From: Pseudomonadota bacterium
GTDB taxonomy: Bacteria; Myxococcota_A; Polyangia; Polyangiales; Polyangiaceae
Assembly: GCA_023402175.1 (NCBI GenBank)
Contig: JAEXCN010000062.1
Location: forward strand, 5,642-69,641
DNA: 64,000 bases
Direction: 5' to 3'
Shown: one piece after another, positions 8,445-16,763 of the stretch
How the letters are laid out: each line of letters starts with the position of its first letter
How positions within the stretch are numbered: position 1 is the first letter of the stretch
The notes under the pieces: generated by a model
Told to the model about the DNA's origin: nothing
The model's database searches: none
What the model saw: the letters and a program-made list of their open reading frames with translations, nothing else
Program-made: the position numbers and the translations under genes

Positions 8445-8712
8445 CCACTCTTCGTGGTCGTTCGCGAAACACACCAATGATCGCGTCGCGTCTAGGCCGG
8501 CCGCGCGCCGCGTAGACGGCCCACGTCACGAGGGCACGGTTGACTTCGACGTAAGCTCGGCGGGGCGATGCACGGGTCCGAACCTCGGATGATGGAGGGC
8601 GCTCGTCGCCGAGCACCTCCATCCGCGTTGGCCACGACCTCGGAAGCGTGCCCGCCTCCGCCGAGAGCATCGGCATCCCCTCGGCTAAAGGATGCGAATC
8701 GGGAAAGCTGAA

Positions 8713-8976
8713 TCAGGCGGCTGCGCGCCGACGACCGCCGAGGGTGACGAGGAACAGAACCGCAAGCGCCCCGAGGATGCTCCCAACGAGGCCCGAGGTA
8801 TGGGGCTCGAGGAAAGGCCGGTGATAGACCAGGTTGCCGACGAACCCACCGATGAATGACCCGGCAATGCCGAGCAACGCCGTCGCCACGAAGCCCATCG
8901 ACTGCTTGCCAGGCATGAGGGCTCGAGCGAGGAAGCCGACGATCAAACCGAACAAGATGAACCATACAATCGACAT
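8713..8976 (-). CDS. GlsB/YeaQ/YmgE family stress-response membrane protein
   Basis: An 87-residue inner-membrane protein with three hydrophobic helices: residues 3-20, 28-48 and 62-80. The glycine-rich core GFVATALLGIAGSFIGGFVG and the ARALMPG turn are hallmarks of the transglycosylase-associated (GlsB/YeaQ/YmgE) family, induced by stress in enterobacteria but of unknown mechanism. An AGAAGGAG ribosome site precedes the ATG. It is a single gene convergent with the preceding operon. Confidence 0.92.
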   Translation of the reverse strand: MSIVWFILFGLIVGFLARALMPGKQSMGFVATALLGIAGSFIGGFVGNLVYHRPFLEPHTSGLVGSILGALAVLFLVTLGGRRRAAA

Positions 8977-9252
8977 GACCAGCTCCTTCTGCGAGACGTA
9001 GAAGCAGAGACCGCTTCACGTGCAAGAAAGGAGCCTCTGCGGAAACGTCTCGCGCCCGGCTGGCTGTCTTCATCCCAGCCCAGCGTGTGCTCTCGCGAGC
9101 CAATCACGAAAGAGGGCTAGTGAACGGACACGGTTGATCGACGCGTACTGCGAAATCACAACCGACTAAGCGATGGCAGAGCGCTCGTTCTACGCAGGCG
9201 CGGTGTGCAGGGCTGCTGGTCGCTCGACATCACGATGCGCGGTGGCGCGCGC

Positions 9253-9303
9253 TCAGCGTCCCGGCGCGACCATCCCGTAGACCTGCTCGACGCGTTGACA
9301 GTG
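9253..9303 (-). repeat. second copy of the 3' end of glgA
   Basis: Read on the minus strand this stretch encodes RVEQVYGMVAPGR and a stop, matching the C-terminus of the intact glycogen synthase next door (YEQVYRMVAPGR-stop at 9520). The DNA is also alike: both contain a CGCGACCATCC(G/C)(A/G)TAGACCTGCTCG run. It lies 217 bases beyond the real glgA end, past a serine-hydrolase remnant. It is a short relic of a duplicated glgA 3' end. Confidence 0.75.
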
Positions 9304-9311
9304 ATTCGGGC

Positions 9312-9473
9312 TCATTCGATCGCCAGCTTCGCGGTTTTCTCTTCGAGCTCCGCGGTGATATCCGTGTCGAGGTTCGAGAGGAACGCGATCATCCGCTGCC
9401 TGGACGGCACGCGGATGAGGAACGACGAGAAACCGAGCGGCGAGATCGCGCCGTTGTGCCAGAAGTGCTCGAC
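9312..9473 (-). pseudogene. C-terminal remnant of a serine hydrolase / beta-lactamase-type protein
   Basis: About 53 codons ending in a stop at 9312 encode VEHFWHNGAISPLGFSSFLI followed by RVPSRQRMIAFLSNLD. This is the pattern of the C-terminal part of class C beta-lactamase-like serine hydrolases, where an HNG(A/G)xxGFxS motif precedes a strand ending in LSNL. Upstream the frame runs into the 3' end of glgA and does not contain the catalytic SxxK, so only the tail survives. It is sandwiched between the intact glgA end and its relic copy. Confidence 0.6.
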
Positions 9474-9519
9474 GCCGCCGGCGTGCGCTCGACCGTGCGC
9501 GCTCGGGCCGCGTCGTCGG

Positions 9520-10983
9520 TCAGCGGCCGGGCGCGACCATCCGATAGACCTGCTCGTATGCGGTGACGCGCTCGTCCCAGCCGAGGCGCGCGCGCATGCC
9601 GTTCTTCTGCAGCGCGCGCCAGCGCTCGCGATCGTCGCCTTCGCCCGAGCCCCACGTCGAGAGCGCGTGCGTGATGCCGAAGCCGAGACCGCCTTCGTCG
9701 AAGTGATCGAACACGAAGCCGTTGCCGCTGCGCCGTCCCGCATCGAACGACGTCACGGTGTCCGCGAGCCCGCCCGTGCGATGCACGATCGGGGGCGTAC
9801 CGTAACGCAGGCTGTACATCTGGTTCAGGCCGCACGGCTCGTAGCGCGACGGCATGAGGAACATGTCCGCGCCGGCCTCGATGAGATGCGCGAGCGGCTC
9901 GCTGAAGCCACGCCTGTACCCGACCTGCTTCGGGAACTGGAACGCGAGCGACGCGAAGAACTTCTCGTATTGCGGCTCGCCCGTGCCGAGCACGACGAGC
10001 TGCACCTGCCTCTTGGCGAGCAGGCGCGGCAGCACACCCATGCAGAGGTCGAAGCCCTTTTGCCACGCGAGGCGCGAGACGATGCCGATGACCGGCACCC
10101 GCGGGTGATGGCGGAGGCCCATCGTCTCGAGCAGCGCTTGCTTGCACTTCTCCTTGCCGGAGAGATCATCCGCCGAGAACGGGTGCGCGAGGTGCACGTC
10201 GGCCTCGGGGTTCCACTCGGTCTCGTCGATCCCGTTGAGTATCCCGAACAGGACCTCGCTCCGCTGGCGGAGGAATCCGTCGAGCCCGACGCCGTGCTCG
10301 GCGGTCTGGATCTCGCGTGCGTACGTCGGGCTGACCGTCGTGATCGCGTTCGCGTAGAGGATGCCCGTGAGAAGGTAGTTGATGCGCCCGTCGCGGAGCT
10401 GGTCCTGGTGGAAGTGATGTGCGGCGTCGGCGAGGCCTGCGTCGCTGACCGCGGCTGCTCCGAACGTGCCCTGGTGACCGATGTTGTGGATCGTGAGCAC
10501 CGTGCGGGTCGCGTCGAAGAGGCGGTCCCACGCGAACACCGTCTTCAGGAGGAGAGGCAAGAGGCTCGACTGCCAGTCGTTCGCGTGGACGATGTCCGGC
10601 CGGAAGCCGAGGCGCTGGCAGATGACGAGCGAGGCCCAGGAGAGGACCGCGAAACGGAGATGCTCGTCGTGGTCCTGCGTGTACACGCCGTCGCGGTCGT
10701 AGAGGCCCGAGCAGCGAACGAAGTAGACGGGGACCTTCGACTCCGGGAGCGTTGCCTCGTGGACGGAGAAGACGATGCGCGTCCCGCCGAGGACCAGCAC
10801 GGCCTCGCGGATGACGAGCTCGAACCTCCGGTCCGGCGTCTGCACGCGCGAGTACATCGGCATGACGATACGAACGTCATGTCCTCGCGCGGCGAGCGCA
10901 CGAGGAAGAGCAGCCGCAACGTCGCCGAGTCCCCCTGTCTTGGCGAACGGCGCCACTTCGGATGAGACGAAGAGGACGTTCAC
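9520..10983 (-). CDS. glgA: glycogen synthase (ADP-glucose type, GT5)
   Basis: A 487-residue glucosyltransferase that extends alpha-1,4-glucan from ADP-glucose in the cytoplasm. The start MNVLFVSSEVAPFAKTGGLG holds the KTGGLGD nucleotide-sugar motif (residues 15-21). Other family marks are HANDWQSSLLPLLLK, HNIGHQG, the C-terminal GT-B half with IVSRLAWQKGFDL, and the PSRYEPCGLNQMYSLRYGT donor-binding motif followed by RTGGLADTV. Length is normal (about 480). The start is a GTG. It is transcribed alone and divergently from the ATP-grasp operon at 11180, and is followed by debris that includes a copy of its own tail. Confidence 0.96.
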   Translation of the reverse strand: MNVLFVSSEVAPFAKTGGLGDVAAALPRALAARGHDVRIVMPMYSRVQTPDRRFELVIREAVLVLGGTRIVFSVHEATLPESKVPVYFVRCSGLYDRDGVYTQDHDEHLRFAVLSWASLVICQRLGFRPDIVHANDWQSSLLPLLLKTVFAWDRLFDATRTVLTIHNIGHQGTFGAAAVSDAGLADAAHHFHQDQLRDGRINYLLTGILYANAITTVSPTYAREIQTAEHGVGLDGFLRQRSEVLFGILNGIDETEWNPEADVHLAHPFSADDLSGKEKCKQALLETMGLRHHPRVPVIGIVSRLAWQKGFDLCMGVLPRLLAKRQVQLVVLGTGEPQYEKFFASLAFQFPKQVGYRRGFSEPLAHLIEAGADMFLMPSRYEPCGLNQMYSLRYGTPPIVHRTGGLADTVTSFDAGRRSGNGFVFDHFDEGGLGFGITHALSTWGSGEGDDRERWRALQKNGMRARLGWDERVTAYEQVYRMVAPGR

Positions 10984-11179
10984 GCGGCGCCTATACCACT
11001 GCTTTCCCGGCGCATGGGATCGAGAAAACGCGGCCGTGAGCGACGGCCGCCACTCCGGAGGCTCACCAAGTTTGCGTACGGCTGAGATGGCACGTGCCGA
11101 GCTGTCCTGCTAGGTTGCGCGCCCATTTCCGAGGTTGCGACGCGACCGCGGGAGCAACGCAGACCAAGGGCGAGGGATC

Positions 11180-12400
11180 GTGGACGTCATCTTCGTCGAG
11201 CCGTCATTTCCCGCAAATCAGCGCGAGTTCGCGCGGGCGCTCCATTCCGTGGGCGCGCGCGTCATCGGCATCGGGGAGCGCCCGAAGTCGTCGCTCGACG
11301 ACGGGCTCCGCCAGTGGCTGACCCACTACGAGGAGATCGGCAACGTCACCGACGAGGGGCAGCTCGAAAAGGCCGTCCGCTGGATCCAGGGCCGGGCGAA
11401 CGTCCAGCGGCTCGAGGCGGTCGTCGAGGCGCACGTCATGGCGGCGGCCCACGTGCGCGAGCGCTGCGGGATCCCGGGCACGAGCGTCGAGACCGCGTTC
11501 CTCTGCCGTGACAAGCCGGCGATGAAGGAGGCCCTTCGCAAGGCCGGCATCCCGTGCGCGCAGTCGATCGGCAGCTCCGACGCGGCCGAGATCAAGGCGT
11601 TCGCGGAGAAGGTCGGCTTCCCGCTGATCATCAAGCCGCGCGACGCGGCCGGGGCATCCGGTACGTATCGCGCGGACAACCCGGGCGAGCTGCACGACGC
11701 GCTCGTGGCGTGCAATGTCGACAAGGGGCGCAGCGTCGCCGTCGAGGAGTTCATCGAGGGCCACGAAGGCTTCTACGACACGATCACCGCGAACGGTGAG
11801 GTCATCCACGAGTTCGTCTCGCACTATTACCCGAACGTGCTCGACGCGATGCGGACGCGCTGGATCTCGCCTCAGTTCGTCGCGACGAACCGCGTCGATC
11901 AACCGACGTACGACGAGCTGAAGGAGATGGGCCGCAAGGTCATCAAGGCGCTCGGCATCACGACCTCGGCCACGCACATGGAGTGGTTCTACGGGCCGAA
12001 GGGCCTGAAGTTCAGCGAGATCGGCTGCCGGCCGCCGGGCGTCCGCGCGTGGGACCTCTACGCCGCCGCGAACGAGTTCGACATCTACCGCGAGTGGGCA
12101 ATGGCGGTCGTCCACGGCAAGGCGAGCCAGAAGCTCTCGCGCCGCTTCGCCGCCGGGATCATCGCGCTCCGTCCCGATCGCGACGGTCACATCACCCACT
12201 ACGACGGCAAGGACGAGATCTTCCGCCGCTTCGAGGGCATGATCATCGACAGCCACTTCCCGCCGCCGGGTACGCCCACGCAGGGCGTCGAAGCCGGGTA
12301 CATGGCGAACGCGTGGCTGCGGATGAAGCACTACGACTACGACACGCTTCGCTCGATGCTCGACACGGTGGGGCAGACGCTCAAGGTTCGCGCGGCATGA
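11180..12400 (+). CDS. ATP-grasp carboxylate-amine ligase (first gene of a four-gene operon)
   Basis: A 406-residue ATP-grasp enzyme. The N-terminal fold opens VDVIFVEPSFPANQREFARA. The ATP-grasp core has the lid/phosphate region FPLIIKPRDAAGASGTYRAD and the acidic ExEGHEGFYDTI segment, with HMEWFYGPKGLKFSEIGCRPPG supplying the metal-binding Glu and the Arg of the active site. Such enzymes join a carboxylate to an amine or thiol through an acyl phosphate. The GTG at 11180 is chosen over the ATG-like start at 11135 because GGGCGAGGG precedes it and the fold begins there. It overlaps the next gene (ATGA). The substrate is unknown. The neighbours suggest a peptide-like product. Confidence 0.88.
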   Translation: MDVIFVEPSFPANQREFARALHSVGARVIGIGERPKSSLDDGLRQWLTHYEEIGNVTDEGQLEKAVRWIQGRANVQRLEAVVEAHVMAAAHVRERCGIPGTSVETAFLCRDKPAMKEALRKAGIPCAQSIGSSDAAEIKAFAEKVGFPLIIKPRDAAGASGTYRADNPGELHDALVACNVDKGRSVAVEEFIEGHEGFYDTITANGEVIHEFVSHYYPNVLDAMRTRWISPQFVATNRVDQPTYDELKEMGRKVIKALGITTSATHMEWFYGPKGLKFSEIGCRPPGVRAWDLYAAANEFDIYREWAMAVVHGKASQKLSRRFAAGIIALRPDRDGHITHYDGKDEIFRRFEGMIIDSHFPPPGTPTQGVEAGYMANAWLRMKHYDYDTLRSMLDTVGQTLKVRAA

Positions 12401-13362
12401 TCGCAGGCGATACGCGCGCCGTCGTCCTGCTCGGTGCGCAACGATTCGATCCCACGCTCGGGGATGCGGTCGCGGAGCTCGGCATCGAAGGCCGAATCGC
12501 GACGATCACGGCCGGCTGGCAGGAGCGCGAAGAGGAAGACGACGATCTCAACGCGCACCTCGGCGGGCGGACGGTCAACCTCCGACTGCATGCGCGCGCG
12601 GAGGAAGTGTTCCGCGACGATCCCGAGCTCCACGCTGCTCACCGCGAGCGGCAGACGGTGCTTCGGCATCGGCAAGACTTCTATCGCATCCGCCTCGAGC
12701 ACGCGCTCGACGCGCAGCACGTCATTGCGACCCGCGCTGCGCCGAAGGACATCCTCGACGACGAGGCCCGCGCGTCGATCCAGGCGATCCGCGACATCGA
12801 TCGGATGCACCTCGACCGCTGCGCGCGCGATCACAAGGCGTTCGAGGAGCGCTGGCGCCCGTTCGAGCGGCCGGCCATCGCGAAGCACGTCGCCGAGATC
12901 CGCGAGATCGTGCAGGGCTGCGATGCGATCGCGATTGCGGGCGGCCACGTCGCTTCGCTGCTCAACCGGCTCCGTCTGTTCGACATCGCGAGCCTCGCCG
13001 CCGGCAAGACCGTATTCGCCTGGTGCGGCGGCGCGATGGTCGTGAGCGAGCGCGTCGTCCTCTATCACCACTCGCCGCCGCAAGGGCCGGGCGCGGCCGA
13101 GGTCCTCGACGAGGGCCTCGCGCTGGTCGGCAACGTCGTCTGCCTTCCGCAGCCGGAGTTCCGCCTTCGCCTCGACGAGCGGGAGCGCATCCAGGTCTTG
13201 GCGCGACGCTTCGCGCCGGCCACGTGCCTCGCGATGCCCGCCCGCTCGCGTGTCACCTGGCTGAAGCGCGGGCCGAAGAACCCGCACGGCATCGTCGCGC
13301 TCCGTGACGACGGGATGCACGTGAAGTTCGAGGTCTCGGGGGCCGGAGGGCTCGGCTCATGA
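12397..13362 (+). CDS. class-I glutamine-amidotransferase-like / peptidase S51-like protein with Cys at the nucleophile elbow
   Basis: A 321-residue protein with the fold features of peptidase E, cyanophycinase and class-I amidotransferases. AIAGGHVASLLNRLRLF (Gly182-Gly183) corresponds to the GG(N) substrate loop. TVFAWCGGAMVVSERVVLYHH (Cys210) corresponds to the GxSAGA nucleophile elbow. Where S51 peptidases have Ser, this protein has Cys210, as glutaminase-type enzymes do. The middle (residues 50-150) is a charged helical insert not typical of either family. It overlaps its neighbours by 4 bases on both sides. It could release an amino acid from, or supply ammonia to, the product of the flanking ATP-grasp ligases. 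It may equally be non-catalytic. Confidence 0.75.
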   Translation: MIAGDTRAVVLLGAQRFDPTLGDAVAELGIEGRIATITAGWQEREEEDDDLNAHLGGRTVNLRLHARAEEVFRDDPELHAAHRERQTVLRHRQDFYRIRLEHALDAQHVIATRAAPKDILDDEARASIQAIRDIDRMHLDRCARDHKAFEERWRPFERPAIAKHVAEIREIVQGCDAIAIAGGHVASLLNRLRLFDIASLAAGKTVFAWCGGAMVVSERVVLYHHSPPQGPGAAEVLDEGLALVGNVVCLPQPEFRLRLDERERIQVLARRFAPATCLAMPARSRVTWLKRGPKNPHGIVALRDDGMHVKFEVSGAGGLGS

Positions 13363-14546
13363 ACATGCGACCGAGAAGGAAGCCGAGCTCGATGCCGATG
13401 CGCGGCGCGCCGAAGCTCGCCATCCAGCAGCTCATCGACTCGAAGCCGGACACCGCGAAGATCGACAAGTTCCTCGCGGCGCGCACGATCCCGATCGTCG
13501 AGGGGCCCTCCTGCACGTTCGTCTGGCGAGGCGAGGCGAACGGCGTGAGCCTCCGGCACTGGATCTTCGGTCTCGAGTCGGGCAGCGCGCTCACGCGCAT
13601 CCCGAACACGGACCTCTGGTACCTCACGCTCGATATCCCGCACGGGTCGCGCGTCGAGTACAAGTTCGAGATCCATCGCAACGATCGGAGCGAGTGGATC
13701 GAGGACCCGCTCAACCCGCATCGCGCGCGCGATCCGTTCGGCGCGAACTCCGTCTTGCAAGGGGAGGGGTATGCGGTTCCCGACTGGGCGGAGTCCGATC
13801 CGACGTCGCGTCCCGGCCTCCTCGAGCCGTTCGGGTTCCACAGCAAGGCGTTCGGCGGGATGCGTACGGGGCATCTGTATCTGCCGGCGCGCTTCCGGAA
13901 GACGCGGCAGTATCCGCTCGTCGTCGTCCACGACGGCAGCGACTACCTGAACTTCGCGTCGATGAAGACGGTGCTCGACAACCTGATCGAGCGCCTCGAG
14001 ATCCCCGATCTGATCGTGGCGTTCACCGATTCGCCCGATCGGATCCGCGAGTATCCGAACGACGAGCGCCATGCGCGGTTCCTCACCGAGGAGCTCCTGC
14101 CGGATTTGTCGAGCCGCTTGCCGCTCATCGATCGCCCGCAGGCGCGCTGCCTCATGGGCGCGAGCTTCGGTGCGGTCGCCGCGTTCTCGACCGCGTACCG
14201 CTATCCGGGCATCTGGGGCCGCTTGCTCCTGCAGTCGGGATCGTTCGCCTTCACCGACATCGGCAAGACGAACCGGCGCGGGCCGCTCTTCGACAAGGTC
14301 GTCGAGTTCGTGAACCAGGTGCGCGCGAACCCCGTGGCGGTGAGCGAGCGCATCTTCATGAGCTGCGGCGTCTACGAGTCGCTCATCTACGAGAACCGTT
14401 CGCTCGTCCCGCTGCTCGACTCCACCGGTATGCAGGTGAAGTTCGTCGAGGCGCGTGACGGTCACAACTGGGAAAACTGGCGGGACCGATTGCGTGAAGG
14501 GCTCTCGTGGCTCTTCCCGGGTCCGCTGATGTTCATCTACGAGTAA
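13359..14546 (+). CDS. Fes/EsD-like alpha/beta hydrolase (esterase) with N-terminal Ig-like domain
   Basis: A 395-residue esterase-type protein. Residues about 55-130 resemble the E-set (CBM48-like) N-domain found in enterobactin esterase: SCTFVWRGEANGVSLRHWIF, IPNTDLWYLTLDIP, VEYKFEIHRNDR. The hydrolase domain has the nucleophile elbow MGASFGA (Ser269), an acid in the SCGVYESL region, and DGHNWENW with His369, like the GGHxWxxWR of Fes. Fes hydrolyses ester bonds of a siderophore in the cytoplasm. No siderophore genes are present here. It is coupled by ATGA to the gene before it, so it presumably trims or releases a product of the ATP-grasp enzymes. Confidence 0.87.
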   Translation: MNMRPRRKPSSMPMRGAPKLAIQQLIDSKPDTAKIDKFLAARTIPIVEGPSCTFVWRGEANGVSLRHWIFGLESGSALTRIPNTDLWYLTLDIPHGSRVEYKFEIHRNDRSEWIEDPLNPHRARDPFGANSVLQGEGYAVPDWAESDPTSRPGLLEPFGFHSKAFGGMRTGHLYLPARFRKTRQYPLVVVHDGSDYLNFASMKTVLDNLIERLEIPDLIVAFTDSPDRIREYPNDERHARFLTEELLPDLSSRLPLIDRPQARCLMGASFGAVAAFSTAYRYPGIWGRLLLQSGSFAFTDIGKTNRRGPLFDKVVEFVNQVRANPVAVSERIFMSCGVYESLIYENRSLVPLLDSTGMQVKFVEARDGHNWENWRDRLREGLSWLFPGPLMFIYE

Positions 14547-14581
14547 CGCTTCGGGGAAGACAGGGAACTGGGGAAGAGGTC

Positions 14582-15832
14582 ATGGGAGAAGTAACACGCC
14601 ACATCGGACTCTCGCTCGGCGCAGACATCTGCTGGCCGCTCTGCTTCGAAGGGATCATGAAGGAGCTCGATCTCCGGATCCCGATGGACGGAGACACGGT
14701 CCGCTTCGAGGTCGAACGCGTGTCGATCGAGCCCTTCGATCTCCGTCAGGACTGCAAGTACGACCTCGTCGTCGACCGCCTGACGCACTGGTATCACACG
14801 AGCCGCGAGTGGATTAAAAAGGCGATCCTGCTCAACGACCTCTACGTGTTCAACAACCCGTGGAGCGTCCAGGCGAACGAAAAGCACACCACGTATTGCG
14901 CGATGATGCGCCTCGGGATGCGCATCCCGGAAACGTGGATGATCCCGCCGAAGACGTACGAGCCGAACCCGGATCTCAAGCTGACGCTCTCGCGTCACGC
15001 GAAGCTCTTCGACGTCACGCACCTTGGGCAGAAGCTCGGCTGGCCGATGTTCATGAAGCCGTACGACGGCGGCGGCTGGCGCGGCGTCGTGAAGATCGAC
15101 GATGCCGAGGCCATGTGGAAGGCGTACGACGACAGCGGCAAGTCGGTCATGCACGTGCAGGCCGCGGTCCACGGCTTCGATCGCTTCGTCCGCTGCATCG
15201 GATTCGGCCCGCAGACGCACTGCGTGCTCTACGACCCCGCGGCCCCGCTCCACGAGCGCTACACGACGCAGCAGAACTTCATCAGCAAGGAGGAGGAGCA
15301 GCACCTCCGGAAGATCACGCTGACGATCAACGCGTTCTTCGACTGGGAGTTCAACTCCTGCGAGGCCCTCCGCAAGGACGGCCTCTGGTACCCGATCGAC
15401 TACGCGAACCCTTGTCCGGACTCACAGGTCACGTCGCTCCACTGGCACTTCCCGTGGCTCGTGAAGGCGTACGTGAAGTGGGCGATCTTCTGCGCCGCGA
15501 CGAAGCGCAAGATGCGCAAGAACCAGGACTGGGCGCCGTTCATCGCGATCGCGGACACCGATCTGCCGTTCGAGGAGAAGCTCGATCGCTATGCGAAGCT
15601 CGCCGACGAGCGCTTCGAGACGGCGCGCTTCGAGGAGTTCTGCGCGAAACATCTCGGCCACCTCGACGAGGTCGTGTGGAAGTTCTTCGCCACGCCGGCG
15701 GCGAAGGAGGCGGTTCGTCAGAAGGTCGGCGCGCTCTTCCCGGCGCACGAGCACGAGAAGTTCACCGAGCACTTCTGGGGCCGCATCCAGGATTGGCGGA
15801 AGTCGGAAGAATCGAAGCTCGTGCGCGCCTAG
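14582..15832 (+). CDS. ATP-grasp ligase (last gene of the four-gene operon)
   Basis: A 416-residue ATP-grasp protein. Core features are LGWPMFMKPYDGGGWRGVVK (glycine-rich nucleotide loop), a lid with AAVHGFDRFVRCIGFGPQ, and the metal site DWEFNSCEALRKDGLW followed by YPIDYANPCPDSQVTSLHWH. It differs widely from the ATP-grasp that starts the operon, so the pair probably perform two different condensations. The ATG at 14582 follows GGGGAAGAGG and is 36 bases after the esterase stop. A region of 179 bases without genes follows, containing the inverted pair GACCGG/CCGGTC at about 15850. Confidence 0.88.
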   Translation: MGEVTRHIGLSLGADICWPLCFEGIMKELDLRIPMDGDTVRFEVERVSIEPFDLRQDCKYDLVVDRLTHWYHTSREWIKKAILLNDLYVFNNPWSVQANEKHTTYCAMMRLGMRIPETWMIPPKTYEPNPDLKLTLSRHAKLFDVTHLGQKLGWPMFMKPYDGGGWRGVVKIDDAEAMWKAYDDSGKSVMHVQAAVHGFDRFVRCIGFGPQTHCVLYDPAAPLHERYTTQQNFISKEEEQHLRKITLTINAFFDWEFNSCEALRKDGLWYPIDYANPCPDSQVTSLHWHFPWLVKAYVKWAIFCAATKRKMRKNQDWAPFIAIADTDLPFEEKLDRYAKLADERFETARFEEFCAKHLGHLDEVVWKFFATPAAKEAVRQKVGALFPAHEHEKFTEHFWGRIQDWRKSEESKLVRA

Positions 15833-16011
15833 AGACGATGCCGATGAAGACGACCGGAGGCCTCACCGGTCGGATTCAGGCGTCGTGAACGAGAACCGCA
15901 CAGGAAGGGGAGCGGAGGATAGGAACTTGCAGCTTGCAAGTACTTCCGATCCTTCGACCCTTCCTGTGATCGGGCGCAGGGCAACTCTTCGTAGAAAGCG
16001 CTCCTGCGCGA

Positions 16012-16620
16012 TCAGCGTTTCCGGTCCGGACGCAGCGCTCGAAGCGTCAGCGCGACCACCGTGTCCGCGAAGGCGAGATCGAGAGGTCGCGTTCGAAGGA
16101 GCCACCGGTGGAAGACCGGGCCGAAGAGGAGCTCCGACGCGACGTCGAGGTCGACGCCTCTTCGGATTTGTTTGGCGCGCTGTGCGCTCTCGAGCCGTCG
16201 GACGGTCGCCTGCATCTGCGGACCGAGCAGCACCTGCACCAGCTGCTTCGCGAGCTCGGCATCGCTTTGGATTTCCGCAGCCATCCCGCGGAACGCTGCG
16301 TCGAAGGCCGGGTCGAGCAGCTCTTCGACGGTTGCGCGGAGCACCGACTTCAGATCGCGCTCGATGTTTCCCGTATCGGGGAGCTCCGTCGAGGCATGAG
16401 GGTCGCCGTCGGTCGCGAGGAACGCTTCGAAGACGACAGCGCCCTTGGAGGGCCACCAGCGATAGATCGTCTGCTTCCCGACGCCGGCCTTCGCAGCGAC
16501 CCCCTCGATGGTGAGCTGTGAGTAGCCCACGGTCAGGACGAGCTCGCGTGCAGCCTTCAGGATCGACTGGCGTGCGGTGCTGCTACGACGCGAAGGATCG
16601 GGAGGCGAAGGGGAAGCCAT
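16012..16620 (-). CDS. TetR-family transcriptional repressor
   Basis: A 202-residue regulator. The N-terminal helix-turn-helix spans about residues 15-60: RQSILKAARELVLTVGYSQL followed by TIEGVAAKAGVGKQTIYRWW, the classical TetR DNA-binding pattern. The remainder is a helical ligand and dimerisation domain with a TetR_C-type region (ELLDPAFDAAFRGMAAEI). The start is ATG at 16620. An in-frame extension to 16722 would run through the operators and is rejected. It is divergent from an SDR gene, with two matching palindromes in the gap, so it very likely controls itself and the SDR. Confidence 0.93.
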   Translation of the reverse strand: MASPSPPDPSRRSSTARQSILKAARELVLTVGYSQLTIEGVAAKAGVGKQTIYRWWPSKGAVVFEAFLATDGDPHASTELPDTGNIERDLKSVLRATVEELLDPAFDAAFRGMAAEIQSDAELAKQLVQVLLGPQMQATVRRLESAQRAKQIRRGVDLDVASELLFGPVFHRWLLRTRPLDLAFADTVVALTLRALRPDRKR

Positions 16621-16639
16621 CTCGCGGCATCGTAGCGCA

Positions 16640-16660
16640 GACGAGACGGTGCGTCTCGTC
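16640..16660. promoter_or_regulatory. palindromic operator 1 (TetR site)
   Basis: A perfect 9-bp inverted repeat with a 3-base spacer: GACGAGACG, GTG, CGTCTCGTC. It lies 20 bases upstream of the tetR ATG. The same core recurs 58 bases away (centre to centre). Size and symmetry suit a TetR dimer. Confidence 0.8.
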
Positions 16661-16698
16661 TTGCCTTGACGCGAACGCTCTCCGGTGCGACGTCTGTG

Positions 16699-16718
16699 GC
16701 GAGACGGTCCGTCTCGTC
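16699..16718. promoter_or_regulatory. palindromic operator 2 (TetR site)
   Basis: A second copy of the core: GCGAGACG, GTC, CGTCTCGTC, with one mismatch at the outer arm. It sits between tetR and the SDR start. A TTGACG (16666-16671) between the two operators could be a -35 element for the SDR promoter, but no good -10 was found. Confidence 0.72.
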
Positions 16719-16763
16719 TCATCAGGTTCGACCTGGGCGCTGCCCACGGAGAAAGGATTGCCG

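Noticed and set aside
9205..10965. Plus-strand reading frame of 586 codons opposite glgA
   Set aside because: The real gene on the other strand has clear GT5 motifs, so this is a GC-rich shadow.
15833..15900. Rho-independent terminator after the ATP-grasp operon
   Set aside because: The GACCGG/CCGGTC hairpin has only a 6-bp stem with a long loop and no following T-run.
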